Assembly (NCBI RefSeq): GCF_003148385.1 | Contig: NZ_CP029463.1 | Coordinates: 2,604,001 to 2,668,000, forward strand | DNA length: 64,000 bases | Direction: 5' to 3' | Origin: Flavobacterium sediminis | GTDB lineage: Bacteria > Bacteroidota > Bacteroidia > Flavobacteriales > Flavobacteriaceae | Shown: positions 27,301-35,455 of the stretch, one piece after another | How positions within the stretch are numbered: the stretch's first letter is position 1 | Layout: each line of letters starts with the position of its first letter | The notes under the pieces: model-generated | Told to the model about the DNA's origin: nothing | The model's input: the letters and a program-made list of their open reading frames with translations, nothing else | Database searches by the model: none | Position numbers and translations under genes: made by a program

Positions 27301-28521
27301 ACTGATCCTACAGGAGCAGGAACACCTATTTCAGGAGAAAGTTACAATGAAATATCTTTAACACCTGAAACAACTTATTATTTCCATGTCAGAACAGATT
27401 GTGGAAGTGATTGGGTAACAATCTCATTTACAACAACTGCAGTACCACCGGCTAATGACGAGTGTGATAATGCTGTAGCGTTGACTGTAAACGCTGATTA
27501 TTCATGTGCAGTTGTTACTTCAGCTACAAATGAAGCAGCCACTGATTCAGGAATTGAACCAACATTTAGCGTGTCTGGTACACCTGATAATGATGTATGG
27601 TTCTCTTTTGTAGCAACCAGTACACAACATAGAATTACATTATCAAATATTGTTGCAGTAGTAGGAACTTCAATAGATATGGGAATGGCAGTTTTTGACG
27701 GAACAAGCGGATGTTCAGCATTATCTCTAATAGGTAGTAGTGATCCTAATACTTATGATGTAACAGGCTTAACGATCGGGAATACGTACCTTGTAGCAGT
27801 TTACGGTTGGAGCTCAACAAACACTGAGCAAACTACATTTGATATTTGTGTAGGAACACAGCCACCTGCACCGGCTAACGATAGTTGTTCTACAGCAATT
27901 GAAATAACATCATTACCTTATACAAATTCGCAAGATGCTTTAGGAGCAACTAATAATGCAGGAATGGTAACAGCTTGTGGAAGCGGAATGAATGATGGTG
28001 TTTGGTATACAGTAGTAGGGAATGGTAGTGATATAACTATTGAATTAACGAATATGAGTTATTGGGATGCCGAGATTGGAGTTTATACAGGTTCTTGCGG
28101 TACATTTACATGCGTAGGAAATGCTGATTCAAACAGTAGCGGAACAGGAGAAACTTATACAATTACCGGATCTACACTCGGAGAAACATATTATATAAAC
28201 ATTGGTCATTATAGTAGTTTTTCAGATTCTTCAGAAGGACAGTTTACTATCGATGTGACTTCTACATTATCTAACGCTACATTTGATAATGAAGCTCAGT
28301 TTGTAGCTTATCCAAATCCGGTAAATGATATTCTGAATTTAGAATATGAAGCTACTATTGATGAAGTAAGAGTACTTAATTTATTAGGTCAGGAAGTATT
28401 TGCTAAAAAGGTAAATGCTACATCTGCAAAAATAGATATGACTTCATTAAGTGCCGGAACTTATATTGTAAATGTTCAGGCAGGTGATTTGATCAAGACA
28501 ATAAAAGTTATTAAACAATAA
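24331..28521 (+). CDS. Giant T9SS-secreted adhesin-like protein 2 (PPC-like/FN3/MAM)
   Basis: This 1396-residue secreted protein has a signal peptide (residues 1 to about 22). The apparent order is a PPC-like beta-sandwich (25-150), FN3 (154-243), MAM-like (246-425), FN3 (426-515), MAM-like (517-697) and FN3 (697-787). A jelly roll (789-954), FN3 (954-1037), two more PPC-like sandwiches (1042-1178 and 1180-1312, with NDECDNAVAL and ANDSCSTAIEI starts) and a T9SS sorting domain (about 1320-1396, AYPNPVNDILNLEY, LLGQEVF) follow. The MAM and FN3 blocks closely resemble those of the preceding gene, so the two are paralogues. It has its own terminator. Surface binding is inferred; no enzymatic motif was found. 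Confidence 0.87.
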   Translation: MRKITCFLTILTLLVTVNMFSQAGCAGAVLLTPGTQQCGNTSEGGDTNSSNPCLGNYDGGDDYLFYYVASETGETLSFVLTGHDDWTGFGLTSGCPESGTATCMGYATTSGTEDITFDSDPLVAGETYYLQISTWPSPQSTDFCLTTTLIPAPTCLDPENFMASNLTTTSVDLSWTANPSTQNDFEYVIQAAGTGEPTANGVAVSGTSVSETSLNENTTYEVYVRANCGGGDYSAWVGPITFTTLCSTFVAPWSYDVETAASTTNSSIGDCWSSNPTGDSSVFRWDIDGSGSTPSFSTGPTGAYSGSKYFYTEASSGSTGDIAELYTPDVDISGLTTPVVQFYYHMYGATMGELHVDVFDGTTWTNDVDVIIGQQQTDGADPWLQRIVSLSGYTGVVQVRFRGIRGTDYYGDMSLDDIEITEAPSCYTPLDLAVGNITYNSVYLSWTDPSGVQNDFEYVIQPVGTGVPTGSGTAVSGFSVTDSSLTPATDYEVYVRANCGGGDYSEWTDSVIFTTSCAPALAPWLYDVESASTTTSSSIADCWVSNPTGTSSLFRWNVDGSGSTPSSLTGPSGAYSGTNYFYTEATSGLAGDVAELYTPFVDVSALTSPAVQFYYHMYGSTMGDLHVDIFDGTTWTNDLEVISGEQQTAETDLWEFKAVDLSGYTGIIRLRFRAVRGTDSYGDMALDNIEVTEMPTCIPPSNFTVSNVLASEAQLNWVDPTGFQYDFEYVIQPQGTGVPTGNGTTVSSSFTVTDNSLNSNTAYEAYVRADCGGSYSVWVGPINFDTPCNPYTIPYFEGFESGYADATTVAGCLYQESLSGSGVWTANTSATSYNRTPRTGSWNAYLGYSNEDWLFIPVELIGGTSYTVDLYARQDGANAANADIAISYGLNPDDASMTNAIVAATGIVNGDYQQIQGNFTPSADGVYYVGIKGNINSAPWYISLDDISIDLTPACQPPFSVVVSNITDTTADFTWGATTGNYEYVLDNSATDPTGAGTPISGESYNEISLTPETTYYFHVRTDCGSDWVTISFTTTAVPPANDECDNAVALTVNADYSCAVVTSATNEAATDSGIEPTFSVSGTPDNDVWFSFVATSTQHRITLSNIVAVVGTSIDMGMAVFDGTSGCSALSLIGSSDPNTYDVTGLTIGNTYLVAVYGWSSTNTEQTTFDICVGTQPPAPANDSCSTAIEITSLPYTNSQDALGATNNAGMVTACGSGMNDGVWYTVVGNGSDITIELTNMSYWDAEIGVYTGSCGTFTCVGNADSNSSGTGETYTITGSTLGETYYINIGHYSSFSDSSEGQFTIDVTSTLSNATFDNEAQFVAYPNPVNDILNLEYEATIDEVRVLNLLGQEVFAKKVNATSAKIDMTSLSAGTYIVNVQAGDLIKTIKVIKQ
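25066..26415 (+). repeat. Two MAM-FN3 repeat units inside adhesin gene 2
   Basis: The MAM-like blocks at about 25066-25600 and 25880-26415 are near copies of each other and of the blocks in adhesin gene 1. All four share the DGSGSTPS, GAYSG, FYTEA, VQFYYHMYG and YGDM motifs. Confidence 0.8.
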
Positions 28522-28544
28522 GGATGTTAATTGATTAACTCTTG

Positions 28545-28576
28545 AAAAACCCCGTCTTTTTAAAGACGGGGTTTTT
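28545..28576 (+). terminator. Rho-independent terminator after adhesin gene 2
   Basis: Complementary arms AAAACCCCGTCTT / AAGACGGGGTTTT form a long hairpin followed by T residues, just after the stop codon. Confidence 0.9.
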
Positions 28577-28733
28577 ATTTTATATGAATATATATTTGGG
28601 CGGTATGGTAGATCTTAAAAGGTTGTAATAATGTTATTTTTTTCTTTTTAAGTTAAAAATAGTCTATTTTTTATTTTTTTGTTATTTTATTTATAAATTG
28701 CGTAAAAAAAATAATAATAAAATAACAATACGT

Positions 28734-31352
28734 ATGATTAAAAAAATTACCCTTCTTTTAGTTCTGTTCCTATCGGGTATATCCCTTCAGGCTCAATATT
28801 CATTTGGGACAATAGCAGGACCTATAGTAGTACAGGAAGGTTCTCCTGTGACTTTGAACATTAATGATGCTGCAAATAGTGCCGGAGTTCCAACGTCCGC
28901 AACAGGATCATATTCTTCTTTTCAGGTAACGCTAGATTGGTCAGAAGTGAGTGGTTTTCCTTATTCGGAAGAAGCTCAGTTAACTGCTACAACAGCAGCC
29001 GGATCTGTTTTTTTTGCAACAGCAACTTCAGGTGGAGCAAGTAGTAATTCAAGCACGACTTTAACTTTTGAAGGTACTTTTTTCGGTCCTTATGATCCTA
29101 GTGTAGACGGAACTTTGGATCTAGAGTTCAATCAGACTTATTCCGGGTCGTCGGCTAATTGGGCTAATATTTTAGTTACGATTTATGAATCACCGACTTG
29201 TATTGATCCGAATACTTTTGCGGCAACTATAATTTCATCGACTTCTGTTCAGTTGGATTGGAATGATCCTACCGGATTTCAAAATGATTTTGAATATGTG
29301 ATTCAGGCTGAGGGAACCGGAACGCCTACAGGTAGCGGAACACCTGTGTCAGGTTTTTCAGTAACAGACAATAGCTTAACCCCTAATACCGCTTATGAGG
29401 CTTATGTAAGAGCCGATTGCGGTGGTGGAGATTATAGTTCTTGGGTTGGACCAATTACATTTACAACTCCGACAGAAATAGTTTGTGGTACGCCATCGAA
29501 TATAGTTTATTGTTATGATGATAATGATACAACAACATGGTCATTTATTTCTAGTGACGGAAGTCCGCTAAGAATTACATTCAACGGAGGAGATATCGAA
29601 TCTTGTTGTGATGATATTTTAATTTATCAAGGTAGTGATAACACAGGAACATTATTGTACCAAGGGAATAACGGAGGAGATTTAACAGGCTTAACTTTTG
29701 ATAGTGCTTCCGGTTTAATTTATGTAGAAATCGATTCAGACGGTTCGGTTAGTTGTGTAGATGGCTCGTTCACTACTCAGTGGGATTTTACAGTGATTTG
29801 TGCTACTTGTGTTAGTCCGAACTCTTTTACTGCGACAGCTCTTTCACCGACTTCGGCTCAGTTGGATTGGAATGACCCTACCGGATTTCAGAATGATTTT
29901 GAATATGTGATTCAACCACAGGGAACCGGAATACCGACAGCTAATGGTACAGCTGTGTCAAGTTTTTCAGTAACAGATAATAGTTTGACTTCTAATACAG
30001 CTTATGAAGCTTATGTAAGAGCCGATTGTGGTTCAGGAAATTATAGTTCATGGGTAGGGCCTGTGACTTTCAGAACACCGGCGCAAATAATTTGTGGTAC
30101 GCCATTGAATACTGTTTACTGTTATGATAATAATGATACAACAACATGGGTGTTTATTTCTGACGACGGAAGCCCGTTAAGAATTACATTTAACGGAGGA
30201 GATATCGAATCTTGTTGTGATGATATTTTAATTTATGATGGTACTGACAATACAGGAGCACTACTATACCAAGGAAATAACGGAGGGGATCTAACGGGAT
30301 TGACTTTTGATAGTACTTCTGATGCTATTTATGTAGAGATCGATTCGGATGGTTCGGTTAGCTGCGGAGATGCTTCGTTCTCTACACAGTGGGACTTTAC
30401 TGTAACTTGTGCTACTTGTGTTAATCCTACGGCTATATTTGCTGTTATTCCGGATTGTAATAATACACAATTCTCAGTTGATGTAGATTTAACCGATTTA
30501 GGAACGGCTACTTCAGTTTCTATTACTGATGGTACAACGACTTTGACAGCTATTTCAGCAACAGGAGTTCAGACTTTCGGTCCTTATGCTGAAGGAGCAT
30601 CGCTATCGTTCTTAATTACAAATGAACAAGACGGGTCATGTACGTTGTCTTCAGGGACAATAACATATACTTGTCCGCCAGCTAATGATGAATGTGCAAA
30701 TGCTACGGTATTAACGCCGGGAGGTGTTTTTGCTGATAATGCAGTAATCGGATATAATACAGCGGCAACAGACTCAGGAGAAACAGCACCGGGATGTGCT
30801 CTTTATCTCGGAGGAGATGTTTGGTATACTGTTACAGTTCCGGCTTCAGGAAGTATAACAATAGAAACCAATAACGATTCGGCAAACGGAAGTTCGGTAA
30901 CAGATACAGGAATGGCTGTTTATAGTGGCTCTTGCGGATCACTAACTTTGATTGAATGTGATGATGATGATAGTGCAGACGGAAACTTTTCTTTAGTTGC
31001 ATTAACAGGTCAAACTCCGGGAGAAGTATTGTATGTAAGTGTTTGGGAATATGCTAATGATACAGAAGGATCTTTTCAGGTTTCGGCGTATGACGCATCT
31101 TTAAGTGCAGCATCGTTCGGTAATAATACATTTAAAGCTTATCCTAACCCAGTAAAAGATATTTTAAATTTAGAGTATTCGTCTGATATTACAGCAGTAC
31201 GTGTTATGAATCTTTTAGGGCAAGAAGTTCTGGTTCAAAAAGCTAATGCGGCTTCAACTCAGGTAGATATGACATCCTTAGCTGCCGGTACTTACATTGT
31301 AAGTGTTCAGGTAGGAGATAACACAAATACTTTAAAAGTAGTGAAACAATAA
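28734..31352 (+). CDS. T9SS-secreted multidomain protein 3 (FN3/CUB-like/PPC-like)
   Basis: This protein of about 872 residues has a signal peptide (KKITLLLVLFLSGISLQAQ). After an N-terminal beta-rich region (25-155) come FN3 (156-246), a CUB-like domain (250-358), FN3 (360-449) and a second CUB-like domain (454-560). A short Ig-like segment, a PPC-like domain (649-793, ANDECANATVL) and a T9SS sorting domain (800-872, AYPNPVKDILNLEY) complete it. The CUB-like blocks have FNGGDIESCCDDILIY and VEIDSDGSVSC motifs. I start at the ATG 28734, since the signal peptide follows directly; an upstream in-frame TTG at 28698 would add a lysine/asparagine-rich stretch. It is paralogous in style to the two preceding genes. 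Function is probably surface binding. Confidence 0.85.
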   Translation: MIKKITLLLVLFLSGISLQAQYSFGTIAGPIVVQEGSPVTLNINDAANSAGVPTSATGSYSSFQVTLDWSEVSGFPYSEEAQLTATTAAGSVFFATATSGGASSNSSTTLTFEGTFFGPYDPSVDGTLDLEFNQTYSGSSANWANILVTIYESPTCIDPNTFAATIISSTSVQLDWNDPTGFQNDFEYVIQAEGTGTPTGSGTPVSGFSVTDNSLTPNTAYEAYVRADCGGGDYSSWVGPITFTTPTEIVCGTPSNIVYCYDDNDTTTWSFISSDGSPLRITFNGGDIESCCDDILIYQGSDNTGTLLYQGNNGGDLTGLTFDSASGLIYVEIDSDGSVSCVDGSFTTQWDFTVICATCVSPNSFTATALSPTSAQLDWNDPTGFQNDFEYVIQPQGTGIPTANGTAVSSFSVTDNSLTSNTAYEAYVRADCGSGNYSSWVGPVTFRTPAQIICGTPLNTVYCYDNNDTTTWVFISDDGSPLRITFNGGDIESCCDDILIYDGTDNTGALLYQGNNGGDLTGLTFDSTSDAIYVEIDSDGSVSCGDASFSTQWDFTVTCATCVNPTAIFAVIPDCNNTQFSVDVDLTDLGTATSVSITDGTTTLTAISATGVQTFGPYAEGASLSFLITNEQDGSCTLSSGTITYTCPPANDECANATVLTPGGVFADNAVIGYNTAATDSGETAPGCALYLGGDVWYTVTVPASGSITIETNNDSANGSSVTDTGMAVYSGSCGSLTLIECDDDDSADGNFSLVALTGQTPGEVLYVSVWEYANDTEGSFQVSAYDASLSAASFGNNTFKAYPNPVKDILNLEYSSDITAVRVMNLLGQEVLVQKANAASTQVDMTSLAAGTYIVSVQVGDNTNTLKVVKQ
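29478..30418 (+). repeat. Duplicated CUB-like/FN3 unit in adhesin gene 3
   Basis: The CUB-like copies at about 29478-29812 and 30087-30418 share a stretch of more than 40 identical bases (in the region encoding GGDIESCCDDILIY). The FN3 copies before them share most of their sequence. This indicates a recent tandem duplication or conversion event. Confidence 0.8.
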
Positions 31353-31372
31353 CTTTAATAAAACACTAATTT

Positions 31373-31401
31373 AAAAGCTCCGATACTTTCGGGGCTTTTT
31401 T
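31373..31401 (+). terminator. Rho-independent terminator after adhesin gene 3
   Basis: An 8-bp stem (31376-31383 with 31389-31396, one T-G pair) and a 5-nt loop are followed by a T-run. Confidence 0.85.
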
Positions 31402-31416
31402 TATTTCCAGATATCT

Positions 31417-31424
31417 TATATTTG
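31417..31424 (+). promoter_or_regulatory. Putative -7 element before the GT2 gene
   Basis: TATATTTG matches TAnnTTTG and lies 13 bp before the ATG at 31438. No clear -33 TTTG is present because the preceding terminator occupies that place. Confidence 0.4.
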
Positions 31425-31437
31425 TTAAAAAAACGGA

Positions 31438-32430
31438 ATGCACTTTTCTTTTATAATTCCGGTTTATAACCGTCCGGATGAAATAGATGAACTTTTGGAA
31501 AGTTTATCAAAGCTTGATTATAATAAGCCCTTTGAAGTTGTTGTGGTAGAAGATGGCTCAAAGATTGATTGCAGATCGGTCATAGAGAAATACAAAGGGA
31601 AGCTAAACGTCAGCTATTTTTATAAAGACAATTCAGGACCCGGAGATTCCAGGAATTTCGGGATGCAAAAGGCACAAGGTGATTACTATATTATCCTTGA
31701 TTCAGATTGTATTATTCCTGAACAATACCTAAAGAAAGTAGAAGAGTATTTAAATGTAGAATATGTAGACTGTTTCGGAGGTCCGGATGCAGCTTTGGAT
31801 ACCTTTTCTGACGTACAAAAAGCTATTAATTTTTCCATGACTTCTTTTTTGACAACAGGAGGGATACGGGGAGGAAGTGAAAAAATAGGGAAGTTTCAAC
31901 CCAGAAGTTTCAATATGGGACTTTCTGCTAAAGCTTTTCAGGCTTCCAAAGGATTTGGGAACATACACCCAGGAGAAGATCCGGATTTGTCAATTCGTCT
32001 TTGGAAACTCGGCTATAAAACCCGATTGATTTCAGAAGCCTATGTATTTCATAAAAGACGTATTGACTGGAATAAATTTTTTATTCAGGTGAATAAATTC
32101 GGAAAAGCCCGTCCCATCTTAAATTTCTGGTATCCGGAATATAAAAAACTGACTTTCTGGTTTCCTACACTTTTTTTGTTTGGCTTCATTGTGTCAATTC
32201 TTTTAACCGTTTTCGGAGTGTATATAGGTATTGAAGTTTACCTGTTTTACATTATAGTACTTTTTTTTTCTTCTTTATTTGTAACCAAAAGCATAAAAAT
32301 TGCTACATATAGTATAATAGCTGTAATAATACAGTTCTATGGATATGGGATAGGTTTTTTTAAATCTTTTTGGAATATAAACGTTTTGAAGAGAGCACCG
32401 GAGGAAGCGCATCCGGAATTGTTTTTTTAA
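31438..32430 (+). CDS. Family 2 glycosyltransferase with C-terminal membrane segments
   Basis: This is a 330-residue GT-A fold glycosyltransferase. The N-terminal catalytic domain shows FSFIIPVYNRPDEIDELLESL (abbreviated FIIPVYNRP), VVVEDGS (nucleotide-sugar Asp), GDYYIILDSDCIIP with a D-S-D metal-binding motif, and NPGEDPDLSIRLW-like GEDPDLSIRLWKLGY. From about residue 235 two or three hydrophobic segments follow, so it is membrane anchored. The donor and acceptor cannot be read from sequence; a role in surface glycan synthesis is likely. It is followed 11 bp later by coaE. Confidence 0.88.
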   Translation: MHFSFIIPVYNRPDEIDELLESLSKLDYNKPFEVVVVEDGSKIDCRSVIEKYKGKLNVSYFYKDNSGPGDSRNFGMQKAQGDYYIILDSDCIIPEQYLKKVEEYLNVEYVDCFGGPDAALDTFSDVQKAINFSMTSFLTTGGIRGGSEKIGKFQPRSFNMGLSAKAFQASKGFGNIHPGEDPDLSIRLWKLGYKTRLISEAYVFHKRRIDWNKFFIQVNKFGKARPILNFWYPEYKKLTFWFPTLFLFGFIVSILLTVFGVYIGIEVYLFYIIVLFFSSLFVTKSIKIATYSIIAVIIQFYGYGIGFFKSFWNINVLKRAPEEAHPELFF

Positions 32431-32441
32431 AAGATAAAGAA

Positions 32442-33029
32442 ATGACAAAAATAATCGGTTTAACAGGAGGAATAGGTAGCGGTAAAACAACGGTAGCTCG
32501 TTATATTGCTCAAAAAGGGATTCCTGTTTATGTTTCCGATTCAGAAGCTAAAAAAATAGCTGAGTTACCGGAGACGGTTTCAGAAATAATACAATTTTTC
32601 GGAAAAGAGATTTTAAATACTGAAGGACAGATAGATCGTAAAAAACTGGGAAATATAGTATTTAATGATTCGGAAAAGTTAGAAAAGCTTAATCAGATTA
32701 TACATCCTAAAGTTAAACAGCATTTCTCCGATTGGTTGCAAGAACATAAAGAGCAGCCTTTTGTAGTGAAAGAAGTGGCGATATTATTTGAGACCGGAGG
32801 TCATAAAGATTGTGATTATGTTATTCTGGTGACAGCTCCGACAGAATTGCGAGTGGAACGAACAATGGCTAGGGATGGTCTGACAAGACAACAAGTTTTG
32901 GACAGGATTCAGAACCAAATGTCGGATGAAGATAAAGCTAAAATGAGTGATTTTGTAATTCAGAATATTGAATTGCAGGACACTTTAAAAAAAATTGATA
33001 ATATTTTCTTAAAAATAAGAAAATCGTAA
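32442..33029 (+). CDS. coaE: Dephospho-CoA kinase
   Basis: This 195-residue enzyme performs the final step of coenzyme A synthesis, ATP-dependent phosphorylation of dephospho-CoA. It has an N-terminal P-loop GLTGGIGSGKTT, the SDSEAKKIAE motif, NQIIHPKVKQHF, VKEVAILFETGGHKDCDYVI (seen as AILFETGGHKDCD) and the RDGLTRQQVLDRIQNQM lid region. I start at the ATG 32442, because the extra residues from an in-frame ATG at 32370 lie inside the preceding glycosyltransferase gene and are not part of the family. Its length and motifs are normal. Confidence 0.95.
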   Translation: MTKIIGLTGGIGSGKTTVARYIAQKGIPVYVSDSEAKKIAELPETVSEIIQFFGKEILNTEGQIDRKKLGNIVFNDSEKLEKLNQIIHPKVKQHFSDWLQEHKEQPFVVKEVAILFETGGHKDCDYVILVTAPTELRVERTMARDGLTRQQVLDRIQNQMSDEDKAKMSDFVIQNIELQDTLKKIDNIFLKIRKS

Positions 33030-33087
33030 AAAAGCATCTTTTTGTTAATCTTTGGTTAATGTTTTTTAACAAGAAATGTTAAAAAGT

Positions 33088-33095
33088 TAAATTTG
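33088..33095 (+). promoter_or_regulatory. Putative -7 element of the histidine kinase gene
   Basis: TAAATTTG matches TAnnTTTG and lies 5 bp before the ATG at 33101, so a transcript from it would be nearly leaderless. The -33 motif is not convincing. Confidence 0.4.
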
Positions 33096-33100
33096 TATTG

Positions 33101-34684
33101 ATGAATAAGACAAGGTTTAGGTTGCTGGCTCTTTTGATGAGTTTATCCTTAATAGGAATCATTACGGTTCAGCTTTATTGGATAAATACATCATTGAGGA
33201 TCAATGATGAACAATTTAAGTATCAGGTACAACAAGTAGTAAGTCACGTGGCAGAAAATGTAAATTCACGTGAATTAAAAAACTTTATAACTGAATACAA
33301 TAAAATTAAAGACAGCATTGGTAAAGAACCGGAAACTAATGTATTAAAAGAAATTCTCTTTTATGAGAAAGATATTAAAACCAATGAAACTATAATTTAC
33401 ACCAGTACATTAGTATCTGAAAATTATGGAATTAACGGTTCGTTCTTTGATAAAAATGCAGATTCGTTATGGGTAAAGAATATTGTTTCTAACCGAAAAA
33501 CAGAAGTCTATAACGGAGATGTTTTTGATAATAATCACAGACAACTGAATAAAACCCCGGATATAACGATACGGAAATCAGGTTCACTGTCTAGTCTGGA
33601 TAAAGCTAATTTTGAGTTGGCGATGAAAGATATTGTTTCTGCAAGACCGATCCAGTCCCGAATAAGTGCTGAAGAATTACATCATTTATTAAAAACGGAA
33701 CTAGATAATTACGGAATTAAAACACCGTTTGAATTCGGGATTTACAGTAATGGCTTGGCAACAAAAGTTCGTTCAGAGAGTTTTAAATATGATAAGAATA
33801 AAACGTACGGCATACCGATCTTTAAAGACGGAGACGGAAAAGTAAATTACCAGTTACTGGTTTCCTTTCCGCAAAAAAGTAAATTCGTTTTTTCTAAAAT
33901 ATTTGGTCTAACGTTACTTTCACTTTTGTTTACTTTGGTTATAGTGTTGACCTATATGAGTGCGTTGAAGCAATTGATTAAACAAAAACAGATCTCAGAG
34001 ATTAAGACTGATTTTATCAATAACATGACGCATGAGTTTAAAACGCCTATTGCAACGATCAACTTAGCTTTAGACGCAATTAAGAATCCTAAAATTATTG
34101 AGGATAAGGATAAGGTTCAGCGTTATCTTCAGATGATTAAAGATGAGAACAAACGAATGCATGCTCAGGTTGAAAACGTATTGCGAATTTCGAAATTAGA
34201 GAAAAACGAATTGGATATCAATAAAGAGCCGACAGATGTAATGGAAGTTCTGGAGAATGCTATAGAACACGTTAGTTTATTGATTGAAGATCGGGATGGA
34301 ACAATTACCAAGCATTTAGAGGCTACAAGAACAACCATATTATTAAACGAATCGCATTTTACAAATGTTTTGGTGAACATTTTGGACAATGCCATCAAAT
34401 ATTCGCCGAATGCTCCTGTGATTGATGTATATACAGAAAATATCAAAGACTATATACTCATCAAGATTCAGGATCAGGGAGCAGGAATGAGTAAAGTAGC
34501 CCAAAAAAGAGTGTTTGAAAAATTTTATAGAGAACACACGGGCGATTTGCATAATGTAAAAGGTCATGGACTGGGCTTAGCTTATGTGAAACAAATAGTA
34601 GAAGACCATAACGGTCAGATCTATGTAGAAAGTGAAAAAGGAAAAGGAAGTACATTTATAATTAAAATGCCATTAATAAATTAA
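33101..34684 (+). CDS. Sensor histidine kinase (RprX-like)
   Basis: This membrane-bound two-component sensor of 527 residues has an N-terminal membrane helix (about 8-30), a periplasmic sensor region (about 31-265) and a second membrane helix (about 268-290). A HisKA domain with phospho-acceptor His311 in NNMTHEFKTPIATI follows. The HATPase domain has N-box ILDNAIKYSP, G1 QDQGAGM, the F-box FEKFYRE and G2 VKGHGLGLAYVKQI. It precedes an OmpR-family regulator gene by 12 bp and resembles the RprX/RprY pair of Bacteroidota; the signal sensed is unknown. The ATG at 33101 is preferred over TTG at 33098. Confidence 0.93.
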   Translation: MNKTRFRLLALLMSLSLIGIITVQLYWINTSLRINDEQFKYQVQQVVSHVAENVNSRELKNFITEYNKIKDSIGKEPETNVLKEILFYEKDIKTNETIIYTSTLVSENYGINGSFFDKNADSLWVKNIVSNRKTEVYNGDVFDNNHRQLNKTPDITIRKSGSLSSLDKANFELAMKDIVSARPIQSRISAEELHHLLKTELDNYGIKTPFEFGIYSNGLATKVRSESFKYDKNKTYGIPIFKDGDGKVNYQLLVSFPQKSKFVFSKIFGLTLLSLLFTLVIVLTYMSALKQLIKQKQISEIKTDFINNMTHEFKTPIATINLALDAIKNPKIIEDKDKVQRYLQMIKDENKRMHAQVENVLRISKLEKNELDINKEPTDVMEVLENAIEHVSLLIEDRDGTITKHLEATRTTILLNESHFTNVLVNILDNAIKYSPNAPVIDVYTENIKDYILIKIQDQGAGMSKVAQKRVFEKFYREHTGDLHNVKGHGLGLAYVKQIVEDHNGQIYVESEKGKGSTFIIKMPLIN

Positions 34685-34696
34685 GACACAACAAAT

Positions 34697-35395
34697 ATGG
34701 AAGCTAGAAAAATTTTATTAGTTGAAGATGACCCCAACTTTGGTGCAGTATTAAAAGACTATTTAGTAATCAATGATTTTGAGGTAACATTGGCTAAAAA
34801 TGGTATGGAAGGTTTTGAAAAATTTAAAAAAGATAATTTCGATTTATGTATTCTTGATGTAATGATGCCGTATAAGGATGGTTATACCTTGGCTCGTGAG
34901 ATCAGAGAGAAGAATCAGGAAATCCCTATCATATTTTTAACGGCTAAAACATTAAAAGAAGATGTTTTAAAAGGTTACAAAGTAGGTGCTGATGATTATT
35001 TGAACAAGCCTTTTGATTCCGAAGTGTTGTTGATGAAGATCAAAGCAATTGTGCAACGCAAAGCTTCAGAAACGAAGCCGGACAATACACGATTTGAATT
35101 TCAGATCGGAAGATTTCATTTGAACTCTAAATTGCGTTTTCTTTCTTTCCAGAACGAGGAGCCGATTAAGCTTTCTCCGAAAGAATGTGAATTGTTGAAA
35201 ATGTTAGCACTTCATGAAAATGATTTGATGCCTAGAGAATTAGCATTGACTAAAATTTGGAGAGACGACAACTATTTTACATCTCGTAGTATGGATGTTT
35301 ATATTGCTAAATTGAGAAAATACCTGAAACGCGATGAAAATGTGGAAATTTTGAACATTCACGGAGAAGGATTCCGTTTGGTAGTTAAAAAGTAA
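34697..35395 (+). CDS. OmpR/PhoB-family response regulator (RprY-like)
   Basis: This is the 232-residue partner of the preceding sensor kinase. The receiver domain (1-120) has acidic residues in LLVEDDPNFG, phospho-acceptor Asp54 in CILDVMMP, Thr in IIFLTAKT and Lys in DDYLNKPF. The C-terminal winged-helix DNA-binding domain (about 135-232) has LSPKECELLKMLALHEND, RSMDVYIAKLRKYLK and the ending GEGFRLVVK. The kinase-regulator gene order and 12-bp gap indicate one operon. A strong bidirectional terminator follows. Confidence 0.95.
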   Translation: MEARKILLVEDDPNFGAVLKDYLVINDFEVTLAKNGMEGFEKFKKDNFDLCILDVMMPYKDGYTLAREIREKNQEIPIIFLTAKTLKEDVLKGYKVGADDYLNKPFDSEVLLMKIKAIVQRKASETKPDNTRFEFQIGRFHLNSKLRFLSFQNEEPIKLSPKECELLKMLALHENDLMPRELALTKIWRDDNYFTSRSMDVYIAKLRKYLKRDENVEILNIHGEGFRLVVKK

Positions 35396-35418
35396 ATAAA
35401 TAGATCATAAATCATAAA

Positions 35419-35445
35419 AAAAGCTACTCTAATAGAGTAGCTTTT
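35419..35445. terminator. Bidirectional terminator between convergent genes
   Basis: A perfect 12-bp stem AAAAGCTACTCT / AGAGTAGCTTTT with a 3-nt AAT loop carries A-tract and T-tract flanks on both sides. It can serve the response regulator gene (+) and the GNAT-like gene (-). Confidence 0.92.
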
Positions 35446-35455
35446 AGCTTTTTAG

